Assembly (NCBI GenBank): GCA_016934035.1
Contig: JAFGTP010000002.1
Coordinates: 35,295 to 99,294, forward strand
Length of the DNA stretch: 64,000 nt
Reading direction: 5' to 3'
Source of the DNA: Fidelibacterota bacterium
GTDB taxonomy: Bacteria; Fidelibacterota; UBA2242; JAFGTP01
Shown here: positions 18,003 through 28,128 of the stretch, piece after piece
How the letters are laid out: every line of letters starts with the position of its first letter
Position numbering within the stretch: the first letter of the stretch is position 1
Made by a program: the position numbers and the translations under genes
The notes under the pieces: generated by a model
Seen by the model: only the letters and a program-made list of their open reading frames with translations
Databases searched by the model: none
Told to the model about the DNA's origin: nothing

Positions 18003-20099
18003 ATGAAATATTTTCATGAAACCGTTTTTAGCAAACGGTTTTTTTGTTTCTGGTTTATTATATTTTTACACACTACTGTATTGAATGCAGAGATCCTATC
18101 AGGTTTTGTCTATCATTATGAATCATTCCCTGTGGCCTTTGCCTTTATCCAAAATGTGACAAAAAACCTTATGACCTATTCTGATGAATCGGGATGTTTT
18201 GATCTTCAGGGTAATAATGAGCCGGGTGATTCAATTTCGATTTCGCGTATTGGGTTTCACTCAAAAATGGTTTTGTTGGGTGAATCCTCATATTTACCAG
18301 TTAAATTGATTCCGCAAAATATTGATCTGCAATCCGTTATTGTCGAAGGTCAAAATACTTCAACCGACAACCAGCAAAATGAACTGGTAAAGATAGAAAA
18401 ATCATCAGCTGCAAAGTCTATTAGCCCTGGTAAAATATTCAATTCAATTCCCGGTTCCTACATCAAATCCTATGGTGGTTCTGCGGGATTGAGCTCAATC
18501 AGCATGGACGGAGCACCAACCCGACATACTAAAATCCTGGTGAGCGGATTTGATATCACAAATGCCCAAAACGGGCAGGTGGATTTGTCGCAGTTGCCGG
18601 ACAATTTTATCAATTCTATTGCATATGATCCATATTATAATAGCGCTTTTGAAAGTGGTAACAGCGAAGGTTCTGTTAATATCCTACCCTGGAAGGAGCA
18701 AAACTCCGTATATCTTGGCATCGGTTGTTATGGCCAGCAAAACTATGGAATTTCGCTAAATTCTAATCGAAACCGGATCGCAATCAATTTGTTGGCCGGG
18801 AAATCCAACGATGACGGGAATTACAAAGGCTATAATCCTGTGACGAAAAAAAATGAAGAAAGGGTCAACAATCATTTGAAGCGTGAATATTTGTCCCTAA
18901 AAATGAATGGCGTCATCACACCGTCAACTTTTATCAAACTGCTTTATCTTTATTCCAGTCAAAATCGTGGCGTGGCCGGACAAATTTGGTCGCCGACGCC
19001 CAAATCCTATCGAGATGATTATGTCCATCTTTTGGGCTTGAAATTGGGATGGGTCTCGAAATTTGGAGCCGGATTACTCCAGACGACAATGAGGAACTCC
19101 TATGATCATTATTTCAGTTCACCGCAATATGGTTTCCCTTATGACAGTGAACATGATGTCAATACAATTCGATATAAAATAGCACAAAATTTCAATTTTA
19201 CAAACTTAATCAAATATAGCGGCAGCATTCAGTGTAATGATGACCACCTTGAATCGAGTGACACCGGAAATCACCTGCGGACTTCATGGATTTTTTCCAA
19301 TTCTTTGAGAATGATTGTCGGTAAACTGAAGTTCATTCCGGCTATTCAGCACAATTATTCTGATAATCTGTATGCTGAAAATACCTGGAATTATACTGTT
19401 GAATACTCCCTTGGTTGGCGATATTTTCACTCCCTTGTATATAACCAGGGGATTTTTTTTCACTATCCGACCTTTAATGATCTTTTTTGGAAACCCGGTG
19501 GAAATCCGAACCTTAAACCGGAAGAAACATCGACCAAATCACTTGATTTACAGTTTTCTATATTTCGCCAAAAAGACCTTAAAGTCTTGTTGTTTGACAA
19601 ATCCAGTGAAAACTTGATTCAATGGCTGCCCTCTGTCTCTTACTGGCAGCCAAAAAATGTAACGGAATCGTACCGCCGGGGAATTAAAACAATCTATTCT
19701 TTTTCATTTTCGAAAATATCTGGTTTTTTGAACTATACTTATAATCTGAACGAAGATAAAGCAATGAAAAAACAATTACTTTATGCACCAAAACACAGTG
19801 GCGGACTGAACCTGGATTATTCAAATAGTAATTGGCAAATCCACTATCAGGTGCATTATAGTGATGATCGTATTACACGATACTCTTGGCCGGAAGATAT
19901 CATCATTGATGAAATCATTGAACACACAATGGGAGTTTCCTGTGATTTTCAATTTAAATACGGAAAAATTTCAAATTCATTCTTAGTTGAAAATTTAATG
20001 AATGAAAAGATTGAAACCATCCAGGGATATCCCGAACCGGGAAGAATTTTTAAATATCGACTTCAATATTATATAAATATAAAAGGAGAAATGAAATGA
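18003..20099 (+). CDS. TonB-dependent outer-membrane receptor, probable cobalamin (BtuB-type)
   Basis: 698 residues. It has a signal segment (about 1-32), a CarboxypepD_reg-like domain typical of FCB receptors (LSGFVYHYESFPVAFAFIQNV…), a plug domain (about 125-225, GGSAGLSSISMDGAPTRHTKILVSG…) and a beta-barrel to the C-terminus. Receptors of this kind import scarce nutrients using energy from TonB-ExbBD. The cobalamin riboswitch directly upstream indicates corrinoid as the substrate. AAGGATTTCA precedes the ATG. The stop overlaps the next gene by 4 bases (ATGA). Confidence 0.88.
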   Translation: MKYFHETVFSKRFFCFWFIIFLHTTVLNAEILSGFVYHYESFPVAFAFIQNVTKNLMTYSDESGCFDLQGNNEPGDSISISRIGFHSKMVLLGESSYLPVKLIPQNIDLQSVIVEGQNTSTDNQQNELVKIEKSSAAKSISPGKIFNSIPGSYIKSYGGSAGLSSISMDGAPTRHTKILVSGFDITNAQNGQVDLSQLPDNFINSIAYDPYYNSAFESGNSEGSVNILPWKEQNSVYLGIGCYGQQNYGISLNSNRNRIAINLLAGKSNDDGNYKGYNPVTKKNEERVNNHLKREYLSLKMNGVITPSTFIKLLYLYSSQNRGVAGQIWSPTPKSYRDDYVHLLGLKLGWVSKFGAGLLQTTMRNSYDHYFSSPQYGFPYDSEHDVNTIRYKIAQNFNFTNLIKYSGSIQCNDDHLESSDTGNHLRTSWIFSNSLRMIVGKLKFIPAIQHNYSDNLYAENTWNYTVEYSLGWRYFHSLVYNQGIFFHYPTFNDLFWKPGGNPNLKPEETSTKSLDLQFSIFRQKDLKVLLFDKSSENLIQWLPSVSYWQPKNVTESYRRGIKTIYSFSFSKISGFLNYTYNLNEDKAMKKQLLYAPKHSGGLNLDYSNSNWQIHYQVHYSDDRITRYSWPEDIIIDEIIEHTMGVSCDFQFKYGKISNSFLVENLMNEKIETIQGYPEPGRIFKYRLQYYINIKGEMK

Positions 20100-21115
20100 A
20101 GAGAATGTTGTTACTATTTCTAATCGGTTTGCTTATTTACAATTGCGAGACCAATCCGTCAAAATCAAAGGATCAATTAAAAGGTGATTGTTTTATTCTC
20201 TGTGAGGGAAATTTTACGTCCAGTGAAGCATCGTTGTGGCTTTACGACGGAAAAGAAACGCATGGTCCGGTTTATTGGGATCTTACTGCTAATCCATTAG
20301 GATCAGTTGGTCAATCTATGACTATTGATAATGATAATTTATATATTCTGGTAAATGCTTCTAATGAAATAAAAGTCCTGGGTGTTGATACTCAAGATGA
20401 TCATGGAACAATTTCATTGCCAGCCGCCTCACCAAGATATTTGGTTGTCTGGCATAACTATGGGTATGTTTCATGTTGGGGAGCAATGGGAATTATCAAG
20501 TTTAACCTGAATAATTACTCTATTGAAGATACAATTGCTATTGGTGCTTTACCTGAATATATGGTTCTTGATGGTGATATGCTGTATGTTTCAATTACTA
20601 TGAATGCAATGTGGGGTAGCGATAACAGAGTTATTGGATATGACTTGTCTGAAACAAATCCTGTTGGAGTTGATACATTTGAAGTAATATCCAATCCTGG
20701 AATGATGTTACTGGATGGAAATGAACTTTGGGTTTCATCAACTTATTATGATGATGCATGGCAAACTTATGCCGGGATGTCAAAGATTGACCTGAATACA
20801 AAATCCGTCATCAAAAAAGAATATGGTTTGACTTCGAATTTTTCAACAGACTTATTGAAAATTGATAGTGATATTTACACAACCTATAATGATGGAATTG
20901 TAAAACTTGATGCTGATTTGAATATGATTACATCGGATAAAATTGGTTATTTGTCCAAAAAAGTATATTGTGTCGTTGAAAAAGATGAAATGATCTATTT
21001 CGGCACGACAGACTATGTTGCACCGGACACAGTTTATGTATTGAATAAGGAAGGTGAAATCAAAGATGAAATGAAAGTTGGTGCACTTCCGGGTGATATT
21101 ATTTTCGTAAAATAA
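20096..21115 (+). CDS. surface lipoprotein with beta-propeller (DUF5074, BtuG-like)
   Basis: 339 residues. It has a lipoprotein signal (MKRMLLLFLIGLLIYNC, Cys at 17) followed by repeated beta-propeller blades with DUF5074 features (CFILCEGNFTSSEASLWLY, PLGSVGQSMTIDNDNLYILVN). In Bacteroides the equivalent gene beside btuB encodes BtuG, a surface lipoprotein that binds B12 very tightly and hands it to BtuB. Here it is coupled to the TonB receptor by a 4-base overlap under one cobalamin riboswitch, which supports the same job. Sequence identity to BtuG was not measured. Confidence 0.78.
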   Translation: MKRMLLLFLIGLLIYNCETNPSKSKDQLKGDCFILCEGNFTSSEASLWLYDGKETHGPVYWDLTANPLGSVGQSMTIDNDNLYILVNASNEIKVLGVDTQDDHGTISLPAASPRYLVVWHNYGYVSCWGAMGIIKFNLNNYSIEDTIAIGALPEYMVLDGDMLYVSITMNAMWGSDNRVIGYDLSETNPVGVDTFEVISNPGMMLLDGNELWVSSTYYDDAWQTYAGMSKIDLNTKSVIKKEYGLTSNFSTDLLKIDSDIYTTYNDGIVKLDADLNMITSDKIGYLSKKVYCVVEKDEMIYFGTTDYVAPDTVYVLNKEGEIKDEMKVGALPGDIIFVK

Positions 21116-21144
21116 TTACTGAAATCTCCCTAATTTCAGTTTGC

Positions 21145-21190
21145 ATAAATCCGCAGGTTTAACATGATGTTGCTGCGAATTTATTTTTTT
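21145..21190 (+). terminator. terminator after the B12 uptake operon
   Basis: ATAAATCCGCAG … CTGCGAATTTAT, a 12-base stem with one mismatch, running into TTTTTTT. It overlaps the stop of the convergent hemerythrin gene. Confidence 0.75.
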
Positions 21191-21576
21191 TGAAGTGATC
21201 TTATATCTGAATCTTCTTGCAGAATATGGACGTTTAACCAGTTTTCCAGGAAATTCATCAATTTCATTGGAACAAAAATCTTTCCGTTGTGAATATCTTC
21301 TTCAAATCGGGATATTTGGGATTCAAATTTATTATGAGTCTGAATATGTTCCTCCAATTTTTCATAATTTAAAGAACGAAATATTTCCTCTTCATCATGA
21401 AAGTGTGTCCTGCTGTACGAATGAAGTTCATTCAGAATAGTCGTTATTTGTTCCTTCGATTTTGAATGGATAATAGACTCATAAAGTTTTTGTGAAATAG
21501 TAAAAAGCTTTTTATGTTGGTTGTCGATTAATTCATTCCCAACGCTAAAAGTATCTGTCCATATAAAATTTTCCAT
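21181..21576 (-). CDS. bacteriohemerythrin
   Basis: 131 residues, a single hemerythrin four-helix domain. The di-iron ligands can be read: His in DNQHKKLF, His/Glu in HFHDEEEIF, His pair in EEHIQTHNKF, and His/Asp in NVHILQEDSDI. Such proteins bind O2 reversibly for storage, delivery or sensing. It stands alone between the B12 operon and manA. A second copy is encoded at 29.3 kb. Confidence 0.93.
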   Translation of the reverse strand: MENFIWTDTFSVGNELIDNQHKKLFTISQKLYESIIHSKSKEQITTILNELHSYSRTHFHDEEEIFRSLNYEKLEEHIQTHNKFESQISRFEEDIHNGKIFVPMKLMNFLENWLNVHILQEDSDIRSLQKK

Positions 21577-21708
21577 ATTTTATAATTCCATTTTATGTTA
21601 TTGGTTTAATGTAAATTCCAGAATAATTAAATTCAAACCTCGAACATTGCTTTAGAAAAATTCATAAAAAATCTTAAATTTTGCATCAGTTTAAAAACGG
21701 GAGATTGA

Positions 21709-22899
21709 ATGAAAATATTGAAAATACAACCTTATCTGCTTGAAAATGAAATTCAACATTATGCCTGGGGACAAAAAAACGATGAGGCTTTTATTCCAAA
21801 ATTAATCGGTATCACACCACAAAATGATCTTCCTTATGCTGAACTTTGGATAGGGGCCCATCCTAAAGCACCCTCAAAATTAATCGATACTGATTTACTG
21901 GAGATGATTCACTCTTTCCCTGAAGAAATTCTGGGCGAAAAAGCTACAGCCAGATTCAGGGGCAATCTTCCCTTCCTCATGAAGGTATTGACAGCTGGTG
22001 AAGCACTTTCGATTCAGGCCCATCCAAACAAAGCACAGGCAGAAATCCTCCACGAGAAGGACCCTGAAAATTACCCGGATAATAATCACAAACCGGAAAT
22101 CGCAATTGCGTTGGATGACTTGACAGCATTGGTTGGATTTCGGACGATACGTGAAATGCTAAATGTATTGGATAATTATCCACCTATCGGCGAGTTTGTT
22201 TCGCCAGAGTTATTGAAAGGGGATAATGAACGAGAATCATTGAAAGCATTTTACACTGAAATTATGACCAAAGCGGAATCAAATCCTGATGAATTGGAAT
22301 TGGTTTTAGTGAAAATGGATGAATTAATTAGCCTAAAAAATGAAAAATCTGAAGCAGATGAATTTTATATTGAATTACGACAAAAATACGGAACCGACGT
22401 GGGACTTTTTTCACTCTATTTTTTTAATTTGCTGCATTTGTCCCAAGGCGAAGCGGTTTTTCTGTCAGCCGGAATTCCCCATGCTTATCTCAAGGGAAAT
22501 ATTATTGAATGCATGGCTAATTCCGACAATGTTGTTCGCGCCGGATTGACACCAAAGTTTAAAGATATTTCTACATTGGTTGATATCCTGACCTATGATA
22601 CCGGCCTTCCAATAATTCTGCAAGAAGATAAAAATAGTTATCAGACTGAGTACAAAGTACCCGTTCCGGACTTTGCAATACTCATGAAAAAATTAAAGCC
22701 TGGAAAGGAAATTAAAAATTTTGGCAAGAGGCTGGAAATTTTTATCATCACTGAGGGTCAAATTCATATCCAATCTGGTGATTTTTCTGATGAATATCAA
22801 AAAGGAGATGCCCTTCTAATTCCGGCAGCCCTTAATTGCTATAAAATAACTGCCACAGAACCGGCGACTCTTTTTTCAGCCATCATCCCGGAGAATTGA
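21709..22899 (+). CDS. manA: mannose-6-phosphate isomerase, class I
   Basis: 396 residues. It interconverts fructose-6-phosphate and mannose-6-phosphate. The zinc site residues are visible in QAHPNKAQAE, NHKPEIAIAL and GIPHAYLKGN; the family block IIECMANSDNVVRAGLTPK is intact. It has the class I length with a C-terminal cupin-like half. GGGAGATTGA precedes the ATG. Its stop overlaps the start of the sodium:solute symporter by one base (TGATG), implying that the sugar-phosphate enzyme and the transporter work together. Confidence 0.95.
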   Translation: MKILKIQPYLLENEIQHYAWGQKNDEAFIPKLIGITPQNDLPYAELWIGAHPKAPSKLIDTDLLEMIHSFPEEILGEKATARFRGNLPFLMKVLTAGEALSIQAHPNKAQAEILHEKDPENYPDNNHKPEIAIALDDLTALVGFRTIREMLNVLDNYPPIGEFVSPELLKGDNERESLKAFYTEIMTKAESNPDELELVLVKMDELISLKNEKSEADEFYIELRQKYGTDVGLFSLYFFNLLHLSQGEAVFLSAGIPHAYLKGNIIECMANSDNVVRAGLTPKFKDISTLVDILTYDTGLPIILQEDKNSYQTEYKVPVPDFAILMKKLKPGKEIKNFGKRLEIFIITEGQIHIQSGDFSDEYQKGDALLIPAALNCYKITATEPATLFSAIIPEN

Positions 22900-24353
22900 T
22901 GCGTTTCCCGGACCTTGTTATCCTTTTGCTCTATTTATCGGGTGTCCTGCTGGTTGGTATTTTTATCACCCATCGCAAAAAGCAAAGCGTTGAGGAATTT
23001 TTTACTGCTAACCGGTCGATGAACTGGTTCACCATGGGATTGTCTGTCATGGTAACAGCTTTCAGTGCTGTCAATTTTACTGGATTTTCGGGTGAAGTGT
23101 TCAGTCATGGTCTTTATGTGATGCTGAGTTTGCCGGTCTTTGTCCTGGTGGCTATTCCGGTCAATAAGATAATTATTCCCCATTTTTATAAACAAAATTA
23201 CAGCACCGCCTATGAATATCTGGAAAGACGTTTTGACAAAAAAGTGCGAATTCTGGCGGCCGTACTTTTTTTGGTCTGGCGGACTTTTTGGGGCGCTACA
23301 ATTCTTTATATTCCGACTAAGATTTTGAATCTCGTTACCGGCTGGAGTATTCCGGTTATTATTTTTATCGTTGGTGTTTCGGTGATGTTTTATACAACCT
23401 ACGGCGGCATTCGGGCGGTCATGATCACAGACGCCATACAATTTTTTGTTCTCTTTTTTGGCCTGATCGTCGGCATTGTTTCCATGTCCGGAATGGTTGA
23501 AGGAGGTCTTGGTGAAATATTCCGGCTGGGAGCCAGAAGTGGTCTGACCCGGCCCTTTTATCCCTTCGATGCTTCAATATTTTCTTTTGATCCCACTATT
23601 CGAATCAGTTTTTGGAGCTGTACCCTTGGGACCTTTGTGGCTTTTCTGGCGAGATACAGTTCGGACCAGATGGTTGTTCAGCGCTATTTCACCGCCAGGT
23701 CGGAAAAAGATGCGCGAAGAGGTTTTTGGCTCAATGTTGTCAGTGCTATTGTTTCTTTGACGATCCTGGCTGTTTTGGGTTTTTTGATTTTTACTCATGC
23801 AAACCTCAATCATACTCTTGGCAAGTTTGACAAACCTCTCGTTTACTTTGTCAATTTCATCAAAGATCTTCCAGTGGGAGTATCTGGCCTGATGATAGCC
23901 GGATTAATTGCAGCCACCATGTCCAGCATCGATTCCGGCTCAAATTCCTGCACCCGGGCCTGGATAGCCGATATATTTGAACCGCTGACCGGGAAAAAAA
24001 TTGATCTAAAATCCACACGGTTATTTTCAATTCTTTTTGGTTTTATCATCGTTGTTATGTCACTCTATGTGGGAAAATTGGGATCAATTTTTGAAATCGC
24101 CAACAAAATTGTCAATGGTTTTGGCAGCCCGTTGCTGGCCCTCTTTCTATTGGGAAAATTCACACCCAAAGTGCCAGCCAAAGTGGTTTTATACGGTGGA
24201 ATAATAGGTGCCATTTTCAGTGCCTTCACCAGCCTGTTCGTCAAAAACCTGGCCCTTCATTATTATGCAGTGGTCAACCTGGCGGGTACCATTTTAATCA
24301 TTTTACTCATTTATTGCGTGGGTAAAATACAAAGCTATTTCCAGAAATATTAA
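22899..24353 (+). CDS. sodium:solute symporter (SSS family)
   Basis: 484 residues with about 13 membrane helices. Family features: the N-terminal YLSGVLLVGIFITHRKKQSVEEFFTANRSMNW, an unwound first core helix around TAFSAVNFTGFSG, YTTYGGIRAVMITDAIQF, and AATMSSIDSGSNSCTRAW in the helix that carries the Na+ site. The substrate may be a sugar, carboxylate or amino acid; coupling to manA by a one-base overlap favours a sugar. The ORF track starts at TTG 22896, but ATG 22899 is the natural start. Confidence 0.87.
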   Translation: MRFPDLVILLLYLSGVLLVGIFITHRKKQSVEEFFTANRSMNWFTMGLSVMVTAFSAVNFTGFSGEVFSHGLYVMLSLPVFVLVAIPVNKIIIPHFYKQNYSTAYEYLERRFDKKVRILAAVLFLVWRTFWGATILYIPTKILNLVTGWSIPVIIFIVGVSVMFYTTYGGIRAVMITDAIQFFVLFFGLIVGIVSMSGMVEGGLGEIFRLGARSGLTRPFYPFDASIFSFDPTIRISFWSCTLGTFVAFLARYSSDQMVVQRYFTARSEKDARRGFWLNVVSAIVSLTILAVLGFLIFTHANLNHTLGKFDKPLVYFVNFIKDLPVGVSGLMIAGLIAATMSSIDSGSNSCTRAWIADIFEPLTGKKIDLKSTRLFSILFGFIIVVMSLYVGKLGSIFEIANKIVNGFGSPLLALFLLGKFTPKVPAKVVLYGGIIGAIFSAFTSLFVKNLALHYYAVVNLAGTILIILLIYCVGKIQSYFQKY

Positions 24354-24497
24354 AAATTTAGCCTTTGTAACCAAACTCATTCATTCCGATCCAAGATTCG
24401 AAAAAATATCTGGTAATCCGAAATATTTTATTTTAAATTTGCCGGTTTATTTTGATAGTGTGAAGTTTAGAATTGTTTAATTACTTAAAGGAAATTT

Positions 24498-27400
24498 ATG
24501 AATTACCTTAAAATTTTATTATTTTTATTATTATTTCATTTTTCTTTATCATTTTCACAAACCTTTAATTATCCTTTTCCTTATAATTCCAATGGAACAC
24601 CCGATAATCTTGATTTTATTGGTATTCCGACTGAATTGGACACCTTTATGCATAACTATTTTGAAGATGGAGTGTCCATACCGGGAAACCATCCGCAATT
24701 GATATCCAATGAAAATGAAGTCAATATTTTTCTGACAAAGGATGCGGAAATCTGGGTCACTTTCATTGATGAGTCGGCCGGTTACAGCAATGCTCTTGGG
24801 TTTTATACATACCCCAAGGGAAATGTACCTGCCAGTCCTAATGAAATCACCCACAATATCATTTTTCCCAATGTTGAGGACGGAACCTGGCAGGAGAGCG
24901 GGTCACCCTCTCTTTCAGCCGGAAGCCGTATTTATCTGGGTCAATTTCCTGCCGGTACAGTTATTGGCTGGTTTCTGGTGGTTGATGGATGGAATGATGC
25001 CAGTGATATCGTCGAACCGAAAACCTTCGGGCCTGAAAACAATGGAAATTTTGTTTCCGATTGGATTTTCTATTCCAATACCAATTTTAATCCGAATAAC
25101 ACACAGCAAAACGTTTTTGTTTTATACCCCGGTTCTGATCCCAATGTGAATACAAGGATTCTCGGCTTTGAAGATGTTTTGAGAGGTTCCTCAGAAGATG
25201 GCCATCCTTATGACGATCAGGATTTTGATGATGTGCTATTCTACATTACCTCCAATGCTGTGGATGCTATTGAAGAAACGGTACCATCCGTCACAGTAAC
25301 ATCACCAGACGGCGGTGAACAATATTCCATTAATTCCCTTCAGGAAATTACCTGGACTAGCAATAATATGGATAATGTGGCCCTTTATTACAGTCTGGAT
25401 AATGGTAATAACTGGACGCTTCTGACTTCCTCCACCTCTGATGACGGCAGTTTTTACTGGACAACCCCCAATATACCCTCGACCCAATGCCTCATACGAA
25501 TTACGGATGCAGCCAATCCAGCAATTATGGATGAAAGCGATAATGCTTTCACACTCTTCGACGGGACACCAGTCATTACCGTCCTGGCTCCAAACGGAAA
25601 TGAAAGATATCTGGAAAATACAGTTCAAACCATTACCTGGTCCAGTGTCGGAGTGGATCAGGTCAGAATCGAATACAGTTATAACAATGGAGACAATTGG
25701 ATACAACTGACCTCATCGATGCCGGATGATGGCCATTTTGAGTGGACAACACCCTCAATAATTACAGATACATATTTGGTTAAAATTACCGATGCCAGCA
25801 ACCATTCTATTTTAGATGTCAGTGATGAAAATTTTGAGGTTTATGAAATGACAGCACCGGAAGGTGTAAAATACGTTGACTGGACAGCACCGGGTCCAAT
25901 CCGTGATGGGCTCTCCTGGGAAACTGCGTATGTGACGCTGCAGGACGCTCTGGCTGTGGCTTCCTATGGCGATGAAATCTGGGTCGCCGATGGCACCTAT
26001 TATCCTGATGAAGGAGGCGGACAAAGGGACAATAACATAAATTCAACCTACAATATTCCGGATGGTGTTAAAATCTATGGTGGCTTTGGTGGTTGGAACG
26101 ATGGCGATGAAACCGCTGTCAGCCAAAGAGATTTGTCGACAAAACCTTCCATCCTTTCCGGATTCATAAAAAGAAATGGAAGGACACGCAACTCTTACCA
26201 TGTTGTCAAATTTGAAAATGTATCGGCTGAAACTCTGCTTGACGGATTTACAATCCAGGATGGTCAGGCTAAAGGATCGGGTGTTGACGCTCATGGCGGT
26301 GGAATTATATTGCTCACCAATGGTTGGGAAAAGGAATGTAACCCAATCATTTCTAATGTTATTGTTACTGCCAACTCAGCATCGAGTGGTGGTGGTATTG
26401 CCAATATTGCCAACCAATGGCAGCATCCCATCAATCGTGGGACCTTTATTAACTGTTTAGTCTTTGATAACGATGCTGATTCCGAAAATTCAAGTGGTAT
26501 TTACCACGATGGACAAAACGTTTCGGCCAGTTATGGAATATTTTCACATTATATTAATTGTACCATCGTTGATAACATTTATAATTTTTCAAACCAATAC
26601 AATGGCAATTGTGATCCGCTTTTTCAAAATTCGATACTCCGTGGAACAATCACAAACAGCGGAAATAGTGTGGATCCAGTCTATTCTTACTGTAATGTCA
26701 GAGGTGGGGCTGTCGGAACGGGAAATATTGATCAGGACCCCTTATTTGTCGGTGGTGGTGACTATCATCTCCAAAGTTCTTCCCCTTCGATAAACACCGG
26801 CAATAACGCCTACATCACACCCTGGACGGCTATTGACCTGGAAGGAAACAGTCGAATTCAGCCCTTTACTGTTGATATGGGAACTTATGAATATACGACC
26901 CATACCAGTATTACTTTTGCAGACGGAAGTACATTTCATCCCGCCACAGCCGTTGCCAGCGCCAACCAGGCCATCGGCAGGTTTATGCTCAATGCGGACA
27001 ATTCATCGGCTTCCATGGCCTCTATCAATATTATGCTGGCAGGAGTGCGGTCCGGAGCCTATAATTTCAAATTATGGCATAGCGAGGACGACCAGTTTGA
27101 TCCTGCCTCTGATGCAAAAATCGGCAACACCGTATCAATGGATCCGGGAATTGACGGTACTGTAACCTTCTCGACAAACCACGGTATTGACTTTGGAGCC
27201 GGATATTATTTCCTGACCTGTGATTTGACTGGTGATGCTACCGGCCAGATCCGGCCTTATATTGAAATCACCTCTGACATTGCCATCAATGCCGGTACAA
27301 TCATCACGCCGATTGTTCATGCGCCTTTGTCCGCCTACGATACTTCACTGTCAGTCAGTTTAACCTATTTCAAAGGCCAATTAAAAAATTCCAGGATTTA

Positions 27401-27965
27401 TCTGGAATGGCAAACCGGTAGTGAAATTAACAATCGTGGTTTTAGCATTGAACGCCGTGAAAATGAAGGTAACTGGATAGTGATTTCATCCTATCTGAGA
27501 AACAGTGCGCTCAAAGGTGCCGGTAATGCCAGTGAATCGATGACCTACCGCTATACTGATACTGAAATTATCAGTGGTTCAAAATATGATTACAGACTCA
27601 AAGATATTGACTTTTCAAACAAAGAGACAATTCATGAGGACAATATTATTACTATTTTAGTGAAAAATGAAGAAAATACAGTGGAAGAATTTGCAATTCA
27701 GTCCATTTATCCGAATCCTTTTAATCCAACAGCAAATATTCGCTACAATATTTCCACCCTGAGCAGAATTAATATTTCTATTTATGATGTGAGAGGAAAT
27801 CTGATCAATACGCTGGTAAATCAACACCAAAGCCCGGGAATATACACCGTATCTTGGGACGGTACTGATACAAATAACAGAGCCCAAAGCGGTGGAATTT
27901 ACTTTGCAGTCATGATGCAAAACAACAAATTGGTCAGCACACAAAAATTACTTTTTGTAAAATAG
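24498..27965 (+). CDS. large secreted parallel beta-helix protein with T9SS sorting domain
   Basis: 1155 residues. In order: signal peptide (1-20); a DUF4114-like segment (about 60-255, ending GHPYDDQDFDDVLFYI); two similar Ig-like domains (about 265-350 and 358-448, each starting SPDGGEQY… or APNGNERY… and ending LIRITDA/LVKITDA); a right-handed parallel beta-helix of pectin-lyase type (about 455-800); a further beta domain; a fibronectin-like module; and the sorting domain YPNPFNPTANIRYN to the end. It is probably exported by the type IX system and attached to the surface. No catalytic site is recognised, so adhesion or polysaccharide binding is as likely as lyase activity. Confidence 0.8.
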   Translation: MNYLKILLFLLLFHFSLSFSQTFNYPFPYNSNGTPDNLDFIGIPTELDTFMHNYFEDGVSIPGNHPQLISNENEVNIFLTKDAEIWVTFIDESAGYSNALGFYTYPKGNVPASPNEITHNIIFPNVEDGTWQESGSPSLSAGSRIYLGQFPAGTVIGWFLVVDGWNDASDIVEPKTFGPENNGNFVSDWIFYSNTNFNPNNTQQNVFVLYPGSDPNVNTRILGFEDVLRGSSEDGHPYDDQDFDDVLFYITSNAVDAIEETVPSVTVTSPDGGEQYSINSLQEITWTSNNMDNVALYYSLDNGNNWTLLTSSTSDDGSFYWTTPNIPSTQCLIRITDAANPAIMDESDNAFTLFDGTPVITVLAPNGNERYLENTVQTITWSSVGVDQVRIEYSYNNGDNWIQLTSSMPDDGHFEWTTPSIITDTYLVKITDASNHSILDVSDENFEVYEMTAPEGVKYVDWTAPGPIRDGLSWETAYVTLQDALAVASYGDEIWVADGTYYPDEGGGQRDNNINSTYNIPDGVKIYGGFGGWNDGDETAVSQRDLSTKPSILSGFIKRNGRTRNSYHVVKFENVSAETLLDGFTIQDGQAKGSGVDAHGGGIILLTNGWEKECNPIISNVIVTANSASSGGGIANIANQWQHPINRGTFINCLVFDNDADSENSSGIYHDGQNVSASYGIFSHYINCTIVDNIYNFSNQYNGNCDPLFQNSILRGTITNSGNSVDPVYSYCNVRGGAVGTGNIDQDPLFVGGGDYHLQSSSPSINTGNNAYITPWTAIDLEGNSRIQPFTVDMGTYEYTTHTSITFADGSTFHPATAVASANQAIGRFMLNADNSSASMASINIMLAGVRSGAYNFKLWHSEDDQFDPASDAKIGNTVSMDPGIDGTVTFSTNHGIDFGAGYYFLTCDLTGDATGQIRPYIEITSDIAINAGTIITPIVHAPLSAYDTSLSVSLTYFKGQLKNSRIYLEWQTGSEINNRGFSIERRENEGNWIVISSYLRNSALKGAGNASESMTYRYTDTEIISGSKYDYRLKDIDFSNKETIHEDNIITILVKNEENTVEEFAIQSIYPNPFNPTANIRYNISTLSRINISIYDVRGNLINTLVNQHQSPGIYTVSWDGTDTNNRAQSGGIYFAVMMQNNKLVSTQKLLFVK

Positions 27966-27985
27966 AAAATATCTAAAATTATTTA

Positions 27986-28020
27986 AGCCTGCAGATATCT
28001 TTATGCTGCAGGTTTTTATT
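27986..28020 (+). terminator. rho-independent terminator after the beta-helix gene
   Basis: CCTGCAG … CTGCAGG with a TTTTTATTT tail, about 25 bases after the stop codon. Confidence 0.8.
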
Positions 28021-28128
28021 TGTAAAAATTCCCTTTGAATTCCACGATATTTTTTTCAAGTTTAACCACCACTTTTAGATCGAAGAATAATCTTTATTTT
28101 ATATAATTTTTATTTTGGAGGTCTCTTT

